This document shows, piece after piece, positions 32,684-38,540 of a stretch of DNA of 38,540 nt (the stretch's first letter is position 1; the number at the start of each line of letters is the position of its first letter). The translations under genes were made by a program, and so were the position numbers. This DNA comes from Nostoc linckia z4 (lineage in GTDB: Bacteria; Cyanobacteriota; Cyanobacteriia; Cyanobacteriales; Nostocaceae): assembly GCF_002608075.1 (NCBI RefSeq), contig NZ_LAHA01000073.1, positions 1 to 38,540 of the forward strand, given 5' to 3'. The notes below the pieces were generated by a model. It saw only the letters and a list, made by a program, of their open reading frames with translations, was not told where the DNA came from and did no database searches.

Positions 32684-33399
32684 TGGGATTAGGTTCATCA
32701 AGTGCAGAGAGTAATAGTACTGGCAACAGCGATGGTAAACCTAAAGGCAAGAAGCGAACGCTTGGTGAAATTATAGATTTTTGCGCCAAGGCTGTTGTGA
32801 TGATTGTTGGTTTACCTATTAGGGCAGCCGCCGCTATAGTCAATCAGTTTGTTGCTAACGGTGGTGCGGGTCGTGCGTTAGTTGGTGGGATTTTATTTAT
32901 CGGTGGTTCCATAATAAGTGCTGATTCAACTTGGCAATTAATCTTTACTGGGCCACCTGTTTGTCCTTGGTTTGAGCCGACTTGGAACTGGCTAAACGTG
33001 CCGTTTGCACTGTTTAACCCCTTGTTTTATTTGGCATTCATAATTTCTGTAGGTGTGCAAGTAATCGAAGCCCACGCCCTACGCGGTAAAAACCCAGATT
33101 CAGCTAGGCGGGAACTTCAAGACCACATGGTTTATGAGCTTGAAACCAAGCCTAGTGGAAAAATTGACTTGGTAGGTGAACTTTGGAAGGATTATAAGAC
33201 CGCAGGGACACGCTCACGCTCTAGCGCAGGGCTGGTTGTGATTGCGGTTTGGGTGTTTGATATTGTGACCACCTTTGCAGCTCGTAACCCGTTTGAATTT
33301 ACAGCCCCATTCATGATTTTGGGCTGCATCTTATTTAATATCGGCACAATGATGGCGGGTGAAATTGGTTTTGCTATTTGGCGGTTGACCAAAGATTAG
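32683..33399 (+). CDS. Polytopic membrane protein of unknown function
   Basis: The 238-aa protein has a polar N-terminus (1-28) and about four to five hydrophobic segments (around 35-60, 65-85, 105-125, 185-203 and 210-230). Between segments 3 and 4 is a charged cytoplasmic-looking loop (AHALRGKNPDSARRELQDHM). No family recognised. gaggag 7 bases before the ATG supports the start. It precedes the membrane-anchored ATPase and could be its membrane partner, as small membrane proteins are in conjugative or coupling complexes. Confidence 0.65.
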   Translation: MGLGSSSAESNSTGNSDGKPKGKKRTLGEIIDFCAKAVVMIVGLPIRAAAAIVNQFVANGGAGRALVGGILFIGGSIISADSTWQLIFTGPPVCPWFEPTWNWLNVPFALFNPLFYLAFIISVGVQVIEAHALRGKNPDSARRELQDHMVYELETKPSGKIDLVGELWKDYKTAGTRSRSSAGLVVIAVWVFDIVTTFAARNPFEFTAPFMILGCILFNIGTMMAGEIGFAIWRLTKD

Positions 33400-33537
33400 A
33401 CTTCTTGGCATTTGTGGGGTACTGGGTTTGGGGTAAAGGGGAAAGAGATGAAATTTCCCCTTACCATGCACCCCAACATCTTGCAAAAGTCCGCGCACTG
33501 GGAGCGGCTGACTTTAGATAAATAAGGCATTTAACTT
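33400..33537 (+). promoter_or_regulatory. Spacer with imperfect hairpin
   Basis: ggggaaa and tttcccc (about 33437-33463) pair, and the stem extends with one bulge to ggggta/taccatgcacccc. It may be a regulatory RNA element between the membrane protein and ATPase genes. No T-run follows. Confidence 0.35.
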
Positions 33538-35439
33538 GTGGAAAATAATCTCCCAAAAATCACAACTAAAGAAACAGAATATCTCCGATTACAGTATCCT
33601 AGTCTCTCGCATTTAGAAGCCGGGAATATCGCCCAATGGCTGCAAGAGAGAAAAGAGCAATTGTTTGAAATGGCGCGGCAATCTGAGAACGAAGCAGACA
33701 TGACTCGTGTACTTGGCTTGGTAGCTGGGGGGATAGGAGCGGTTTGTTATGCGGTTAATCCTTTGGCTATAGTTGGTGGTTTAATTGGCGGTGCTGCGTG
33801 GTTATGGTTTGTTGTCGAACACTCCAATAGAACCAAAGAGATTGCCCCCTTACCCTTTGTACGTGGCAACTTTATAGACGCTCTAGCTCGTGCTGGTGAC
33901 TATGATAATCGAAGCAATTATCAAGCAGATCATCTTGCTAATACTGTTAAATTTCTAGAACGACAATCAGCAGAAGAGTACGCCTTTCTTCATGCTGAAT
34001 TTGAAAATATTGGCCAGTATTTAACCCAAGTTGAACCAGGAAAACGTTTTTATGCTTATCGCTGGATGTTTGGCTGGTTTGGCAAGCTTAAGGGTCGTCA
34101 GCTACCCACTTATCAAAGCATGGCTCTCCATTTACAGGATGTGACCATTGATAGCCGTGTGAATCTGTCGGAGATAAGTGCTATTGCACAAGCTCAAACC
34201 CAGTTACCACCCACCGTAGATATCAAACAATTTCAATCACCACAAGTAGATATTCGGGACAGTCACCAAGCAGATCATCCTTCTAAACCGGAGGAGTTAC
34301 AGCCATCAACGCCGGGGCTTTCACCAGAGACTATAACTCATCTCCCTCTGGCTCAGAGAGCAAACGCACTCATCACTGCCTTAACTCAAAGTGGTTTCCA
34401 AATAGAAGACATGATGAGTTCTCAGGTGATAGCGATCGCTGGTACTCAGCGAGGTGGTAAGGGAACCTTAGCAGCAATCTTGGCAACATTATCTCTAGCT
34501 TTAGATTCGGGATTAAACACCCAATACTTTACAGCCGGGGTGGACGTTTACCCCTTTAGTTGCAATCTGATTTCTGCTCTTAAATACCCGGAAAAAGATG
34601 CAGATGGGGCTGATAAACTAGTTGCCCGTGACTTGCTTAAATTTCTTAAACGCTTAGATGCAAGTGAACCTTACTCCCACAAAAACTTACTGTTAGTCAT
34701 TGATGAGGCGATGCGGTTGCTGTCCCTACTTGATGAGAGCGATCGCATTTGGGCTATCCAATATTTACTTTCTCGCTTCGCCAAATGTGGCGGTACATTA
34801 ATCATTGTTTTGCACGGCTCGAACCTAACTTCTGTGGTTGGCAAGGCAACAGCAGGACTAGCAGATACCTTTAAAGCCTCGGTTAACTTTATTGGCTGTG
34901 TAGCTAAGTCTGTTAGTGCTGGTGGATTGCGAAAGATTAATGTTGCTAGTGGCGAATATTTTAAGGCTAACCCTAATAACTTTGCCGAACCTGTTAGTGG
35001 TGGCAATCTCGGCATGATTCCTGAATGGTTGAAGACTTCATTGCACCCAGGCAATCAACAGCCAGATCCAGCTAGAACATTACTAAAATTCTTCCCGGAA
35101 TTGGTACAGCATCACGAGGTAGTAACGATGCCCAGAGGCGAACGGATTGCACCACCTGACGCAGTTAATCAGCTGGAGTCTATTTTCTCAAAGCCTACCC
35201 AAGAGGTTGAATTTGGAGAAGCAGAAGAAGAATTAAGTATTTCTCTTGCAGATAAAAATCTGATTTTAAACATCGTTACTTCAGCTGTTGCAACACCAGT
35301 TAGCTTTGCAGCGATTAGAAATAGCCGAAAATGGGGCGAAGATAAAAGGAGTGTTCGCTATTTAAGGAGTGCGATTGCACAACTTATAGAATCCAAGCAA
35401 TTGAAGGGTAGTGAGAAAGAAGGGTTTACCGCTTTTTAA
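33538..35439 (+). CDS. Membrane-anchored P-loop ATPase, coupling-protein-like
   Basis: The 633-aa protein has two adjacent N-terminal hydrophobic helices (about 60-100) and a middle region of about 200 residues. A P-loop ATPase domain follows, with Walker A GTQRGGKGT (302-310) and Walker B LLLVIDEA with D389 and E390. LIIVLHGSNLTS serves as a sensor-like strand, and there is a winged-helix-like C-terminal domain (about 565-633). This layout resembles type IV coupling proteins (VirD4/TraD) and related DNA-pumping ATPases. It would bring relaxase-DNA to a channel. The relaxase is 70 degrees away on the map rather than adjacent, so an alternative function is open. Start is GTG at 33538 with aagg 10 bases upstream. 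Confidence 0.65.
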   Translation: MENNLPKITTKETEYLRLQYPSLSHLEAGNIAQWLQERKEQLFEMARQSENEADMTRVLGLVAGGIGAVCYAVNPLAIVGGLIGGAAWLWFVVEHSNRTKEIAPLPFVRGNFIDALARAGDYDNRSNYQADHLANTVKFLERQSAEEYAFLHAEFENIGQYLTQVEPGKRFYAYRWMFGWFGKLKGRQLPTYQSMALHLQDVTIDSRVNLSEISAIAQAQTQLPPTVDIKQFQSPQVDIRDSHQADHPSKPEELQPSTPGLSPETITHLPLAQRANALITALTQSGFQIEDMMSSQVIAIAGTQRGGKGTLAAILATLSLALDSGLNTQYFTAGVDVYPFSCNLISALKYPEKDADGADKLVARDLLKFLKRLDASEPYSHKNLLLVIDEAMRLLSLLDESDRIWAIQYLLSRFAKCGGTLIIVLHGSNLTSVVGKATAGLADTFKASVNFIGCVAKSVSAGGLRKINVASGEYFKANPNNFAEPVSGGNLGMIPEWLKTSLHPGNQQPDPARTLLKFFPELVQHHEVVTMPRGERIAPPDAVNQLESIFSKPTQEVEFGEAEEELSISLADKNLILNIVTSAVATPVSFAAIRNSRKWGEDKRSVRYLRSAIAQLIESKQLKGSEKEGFTAF

Positions 35440-35486
35440 CAGTTATCACTTCAGATAATTGCGTTTAACTCACCCACTTATCAGTT

Positions 35487-35550
35487 AACTGTTCACTGAT
35501 TTAAATCCCCCACTATACGCCTGATAACTGTTGACTGTTCACTGATTTAA
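35487..35550. repeat. Two copies of aactgttcactgatttaa-type repeat
   Basis: actgttcactgatttaa occurs at 35488-35504 and 35534-35550, 46 bp apart, downstream of the coupling-like ATPase. A near-identical copy is at 25458-25475 after the replication gene. The spacing of about 4.4 helical turns puts the two sites on nearly the same face of the DNA. Confidence 0.6.
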
Positions 35551-35619
35551 TATTACTGCAATCTCAAAAAGCCTTGAATTTGCACTTATATCAAAGACAT
35601 CAACTCCAGACATCAAGAC

Positions 35620-35670
35620 AGCAGTATTGGTTCGGTTTAGTCCAACTATCCCTAACCAATACTGCTTTTA
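35620..35670. terminator. Bidirectional terminator between convergent genes
   Basis: Arms 35620-35632 (agcagtattggtt) and 35654-35666 (aaccaatactgct) are perfect inverted repeats around a 21-nt loop, followed by ttta on the plus side. It lies exactly between the convergent ATPase (plus) and coiled-coil gene (minus). Confidence 0.6.
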
Positions 35671-35700
35671 TCAGTAAATTAATTGGCATTAGCTACCGGA

Positions 35701-36549
35701 TTACCTTGCACGTTTTTTTTGATTTTGGTCAGTACCAAGATATCGTTCAACCCTCTGTAACTTGGTATTAGTAAAACCAGTGCGCTGCCAGATAGCTTGT
35801 AGATATTTATTGAAATCATCCGAGATTTTTACCGGAATAAATTGATTTAGCAGAAAGAACATTGACAAAGCAAAAGATGTAGTAATCAGCCCCATCATTC
35901 CGTATTTACTTAGGGGTTCAGAGCGATAAACCTCTTTCTCTATGGTGATGGGTTTCGGGTGAGGAGTGTTTTTCAACTCTTGGATCGTCCCGTTCAACTT
36001 CTCGATGTGAGCTACTATTATTTTCCAACCATGCTTTAATTCTGTTATCTCGCTCTTTAGCCCTTTGAACTCTAAGCTCTCTAATGTCGATGAGGACTTG
36101 GGCATATTCTTTAACTGCGTCAGTAAGGGAGTTAATTCTTGTCTCAAATTCTCGTTGCTCTGCTCGTACTCGTTCGAGCAGAGATTCTGATTCTTCAATT
36201 CGGTCGTCAGCATCTCGATTGTCACCATCGCTTTGCTGAGGAGTTGATTCTGAATTAAATTCGTTTGCGCCCATGCTTGTAACTCCGCCCTATCTCTTTC
36301 ACGTTCAGTTTTTTGTGATTGCTTAAAACTTTCAAACTCTCTATATAATCTGCCCAATGCTATCTTGACCTCACCCAATTCACTAGCTTCAAGAGCAAGG
36401 GAGGCAGGGGAAGCAGGGGAAGCAGGGGAGGTAAGGATTTCTTCTTTATTTGACTGCGATTCTAATTCATTCTCCCCCTGCCTCTCTTCTCCCCCTGCTC
36501 CCCCTGCTCTGATTCTGTGATTGCCGTTGCCATTATTGTTGTTGCTCAT
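35701..36549 (-). CDS. Coiled-coil protein with one C-terminal membrane helix
   Basis: The 282-aa protein begins MSNNNNGNGNHRIRAGGAGG. It has a low-complexity Gly/Glu and Pro/Ala/Ser stretch (about 15-60), a long coiled coil (about 65-215) and one membrane helix (GMMGLITTSFALSMFFLLNQ, about 221-240). The C-terminus is basic. No family recognised. The start at 36549 overlaps the ATPase stop by 17 bp; a longer upstream frame has no support. With the MinD-like ATPase and the small upstream protein it forms an operon. It could tether the ATPase or a DNA complex to the membrane. Confidence 0.6.
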   Translation of the reverse strand: MSNNNNGNGNHRIRAGGAGGEERQGENELESQSNKEEILTSPASPASPASLALEASELGEVKIALGRLYREFESFKQSQKTERERDRAELQAWAQTNLIQNQLLSKAMVTIEMLTTELKNQNLCSNEYEQSNENLRQELTPLLTQLKNMPKSSSTLESLEFKGLKSEITELKHGWKIIVAHIEKLNGTIQELKNTPHPKPITIEKEVYRSEPLSKYGMMGLITTSFALSMFFLLNQFIPVKISDDFNKYLQAIWQRTGFTNTKLQRVERYLGTDQNQKKRAR

Positions 36550-37354
36550 TAGTTTTCTTTTGACCCCGACGAGAAGTAGACGCAGTAACTTTTGTCTGTT
36601 TTGAAGTTGAGGTGTTCGACTCAGCAGGAACCACAACGAGAGGTTGTTGTAACCCTAGATAAGCTCCAGCCTTTTCAAGTTCTGGTTTAGCCTGATCTAA
36701 AAATCCACTCACTAGCAGGTAATCTCCAAAAGGAAATCCGTTCTCTTCAGTCGCAGCCGAGTAAGGTAGACCTTTCTCTGTCAACGTGTCAAAGGTCGAG
36801 TAGTCTAGCTCTGGCATTTCTATTTCTATACCTTTTAGTTCGGCTATAGCTGCCGACGTTTTACTATTCTCCCAACGCTGAAAACCTGAACCTTTATCCC
36901 AGCATAGATTTTTCACAATCACATAATCAGCTTGAGCGCCGCAGAATTCCGCCATAGTTTTTAAGCTAGTGATGACCGAATACCCAAGGTTAAGCACAGT
37001 CACTAGCGTTACCCGATAACCCAAATCACCTGCAATCTTGAATAGCCCAAACTTACTGATAATCTCTCTAGTTTTATTGCTTGATGCCCCCGGCATATCT
37101 ACTATTATTGAGTCCGGTGATTCGGCTTTGATTTCCGTAAAGAAGCGTTTCGCCTCTGCCACCTCCAGGAAGTTCAACAGCCTTACTCCTGAGCCAAAAT
37201 TTTGATAGTACTCGTACAGTTCTGGATTCTCTGTATCTGCGTCATAAGCTAGATAATTAATTCCTTTATTGTGCATTACATCCAATAGCAAGCGAGTAAA
37301 GGCAGTCTTACCTGTACCACCCTTGCCCCCCAGTATCATCACGATGCGTTTCAT
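36533..37354 (-). CDS. MinD/ParA-like ATPase (VirC1/StbB-type)
   Basis: The 273-aa protein starts with the deviant Walker A GGKGGTGKT (9-17). LAYDADTENPELYEYYQ (about 35-51) is the A' region and SIIVDMPGASS (about 82-92) the Walker B. A basic, Ser/Thr-rich tail (about 245-273) ends it. It is clearly distinct from the ParA at 20142-20993. Similar ATPases accompany mobilization (VirC1, MobD) or StbB-type stability modules on plasmids. Its ATG overlaps the previous stop (ATGA at 37351-37354), with aggag 6 bases upstream. I infer positioning of a transfer or partition complex. Confidence 0.75.
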   Translation of the reverse strand: MKRIVMILGGKGGTGKTAFTRLLLDVMHNKGINYLAYDADTENPELYEYYQNFGSGVRLLNFLEVAEAKRFFTEIKAESPDSIIVDMPGASSNKTREIISKFGLFKIAGDLGYRVTLVTVLNLGYSVITSLKTMAEFCGAQADYVIVKNLCWDKGSGFQRWENSKTSAAIAELKGIEIEMPELDYSTFDTLTEKGLPYSAATEENGFPFGDYLLVSGFLDQAKPELEKAGAYLGLQQPLVVVPAESNTSTSKQTKVTASTSRRGQKKTNEQQQ

Positions 37355-37845
37355 ATTTCGCTCCTATCAGTGATATTAAATTGGGAAGAAGTATTAGGAT
37401 TTGTTTTCTTTCGTTTACTAGTTTTAGATGATGATGAGCCGGATGGTTCACTGCTATCAATTGGTGAACTATCTGGCTCTACTGCTGCAATGTCATTATT
37501 AGTTGTGGTTGAAGAATCAGTTGATTCTGGCTCGGAGTCAGAATTAACTGATTCTTCAACCGCTTTAGATGATGATTCATTACTTGAATTATTCCCCGTT
37601 AAAATTGTTGCTTTTTTATGAAAAATCTTCAGACCACTGGCCGCCAGTTCTACCCCATGACCTTTAAACACATCAGAAACATCGTCATAAGAATAGCCAG
37701 CGTCTAACATATCTTGAATAGGTTTAGCCAAACTGAGAACTAAATCTGACAGGCTGATAGTTTTAGGAGTCGCGGCTTTCTGTTTAAGACTGGTTTGAAT
37801 CTCTTCGATTTTTGATAAAGGGACAGCTTTTGGTTTGCGCGACAT
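37351..37845 (-). CDS. Small protein with plasmid StbC/KfrA-like N-terminus and acidic tail
   Basis: The 164-aa protein begins MSRKPKAVPLSKIEEIQTSL. The segment MLDAGYSYDDVSDVFKGHGV followed by AASGLKIFHKK reads like the short helix-turn-helix motif of plasmid proteins that precede MinD/ParA-like ATPases. The C-terminal 75 residues are almost wholly Ser, Asp, Glu, Thr and Asn and end in a basic stretch. I start it at 37845; a longer frame to 37896 has no better support. It is the first gene of the three-gene minus-strand operon and may bind DNA or its own promoter. Confidence 0.6.
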   Translation of the reverse strand: MSRKPKAVPLSKIEEIQTSLKQKAATPKTISLSDLVLSLAKPIQDMLDAGYSYDDVSDVFKGHGVELAASGLKIFHKKATILTGNNSSNESSSKAVEESVNSDSEPESTDSSTTTNNDIAAVEPDSSPIDSSEPSGSSSSKTSKRKKTNPNTSSQFNITDRSEI

Positions 37846-37896
37846 ATTCAGCACTAGTAATAAATTATTCCATTGTAAAAAAAACGTGGTCATCAA

Positions 37897-38149
37897 AAGT
37901 TTAAGTTTCTTGTCGTGATGTGACGAATATCAACAAAAAAGGGTTTGTATCTTCGTGAGGTAGACTAGTTTAAAAAAGCAGTTACGCACGAATCAACATC
38001 CTTCGTATCACTAGTATGACCAGCATTGCCCAATAGACTATGCCCTCGGTTACACCGAAGTGATTGCACAGAGTCAATCGTGATTCGCCAAAATCTCGTA
38101 CTCCCCCAGTCTCCCGTTGTGCCCCTTGGTTCCCGCTGCCCCTAGCCTG
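37897..38149. other. Gene-free spacer before the right repeat
   Basis: No gene seen. It should carry the promoter of the three-gene minus-strand operon. From about 38095 to 38149 the sequence becomes C-rich up to the repeat boundary. It shares nothing with 1-163, the region before the left repeat. Confidence 0.5.
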
Positions 38150-38540
38150 TCGTGGCGGCATAGGCAAGCAATACGCCGTAACGCACCTGCGGTGCTGCTA
38201 TTCCTTCGGAATAGCGGCGTGTTTGCTTGTTGGGGGTGTCCCCCAAACCCCCCTAAAACAGGTCTATTAAAGGGGGAAATGAGTCAACAAGAGGTTCCGG
38301 GTTATTCGCGCTCTGCTGCTACGGCGCAAAGCGCCGTAGCAGCAGAGCGCGAATAACCCGGTGAAAAATAAATATTTAAAGAGCTAAACGCCTAATTAGT
38401 TATGCAGCCAGACCCCCGCATCAATCTTAGTAATCAACTAGCTGACACATTAACCAATCGGTCAGTAGCACCAGATGAAAAGCGAGAAGTAACCATCACG
38501 TTTAGGGCTACCTATGCCGAGAAAGCGAGGCTAGAGCAAC
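38150..38540. repeat. 391-bp exact direct repeat, right copy
   Basis: Identical to 164-554 and cut by the end of the window, so the true repeat may be longer. It contains the second copy of the three-hairpin leader (perfect stem 38297-38361). Confidence 0.95.
38402..38540 (+). CDS. mobC: Second copy of the MobC-like gene, partial at window end
   Basis: The first 46 codons are identical to the gene at 416-841, and the frame runs off the window. It is either a genuine second mob region or the same one seen again through an assembly or circular path. See the duplication finding. Confidence 0.8.
   Translation, partial: MQPDPRINLSNQLADTLTNRSVAPDEKREVTITFRATYAEKARLEQ

Noticed and set aside
35918..36274. 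118-aa minus-strand frame inside the coiled-coil gene
   Set aside because: Another frame of the same strand, highly charged by coding bias of the coiled coil; no ribosome site.
38064..38356. Small plus-strand frames in the right repeat
   Set aside because: They run through the palindromic leader; the identical left copy is plainly non-coding upstream of mobC.
164..38540. Simple circular contig with terminal overlap
   Set aside because: The bases just before the two repeat copies are unrelated, so a plain circle of 37,986 bp does not explain the ends.

Overview
The window looks like a large part of a mobilizable plasmid from a filamentous, probably heterocyst-forming cyanobacterium (Nostoc/Anabaena/Calothrix type). 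The evidence is several HIP1 octamers (GCGATCGC), a 45-bp tandem repeat of the LTRR type known from Nostocales, a thioredoxin-like 2Fe-2S ferredoxin, and plasmid replication, partition and mobilization genes of cyanobacterial style. I saw no tRNA, rRNA or CRISPR array.

Layout. (1) 1-2456: tandem 19-bp repeats at the very edge, a strongly palindromic candidate oriT (165-375), then a MobC-like accessory protein and a MOBP-type relaxase. (2) 2800-4227: two unrecognised plasmid genes, then 830 bp without genes but with dispersed repeats. (3) 5106-5361: 45-bp tandem repeat, directly followed by ten co-directional genes (5404-17508), visibly AT-richer than their surroundings. They encode type 2 IPP isomerase, UbiA prenyltransferase, MFS exporter, HMGL/DRE-TIM aldolase, heme-oxygenase-like oxidase (HDO), penicillin acylase, class IV aminotransferase, ATP-grasp-like ligase, PhzF-like protein and RraA-like aldolase. 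A ferredoxin-like gene follows. I read this as a biosynthetic cluster without NRPS, PKS or terpene synthase and do not recognise its product. (4) 18552-23642: tyrosine recombinase, ParA plus a small partner, a broken aspartyl protease, two small unknown genes and an AbiE (type IV) toxin-antitoxin pair. (5) 24418-29701: unknown protein, 1070-aa primase/helicase-type replication protein with an AT-rich region behind it, and two small genes. (6) 29942-35439: a repeat array (candidate centromere), ParM-like actin, ParR-like RHH protein, small and membrane proteins, and a membrane-anchored P-loop ATPase resembling a coupling protein. (7) 35701-37845, minus strand: small DNA-binding-like protein, MinD/ParA-like ATPase and coiled-coil membrane protein, possibly a Stb-like stability/transfer module. 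(8) 38150-38540 repeats 164-554 exactly.

How it fits together. Replication (primase/helicase), two kinds of partition (ParA and actin-like ParM), an AbiE system, a recombinase and a relaxase with candidate oriT form the plasmid backbone. The AT-rich metabolic cluster is the cargo. It would supply C5 prenyl units, build and transaminate 2-oxo acids, ligate amino or carboxyl groups with ATP, oxidise with a diiron HDO (possibly fed by the nearby ferredoxin), prenylate at the membrane, export, and perhaps mature the product outside with the membrane-anchored acylase. This scheme is inference. The individual family calls rest on motifs visible in the translations.
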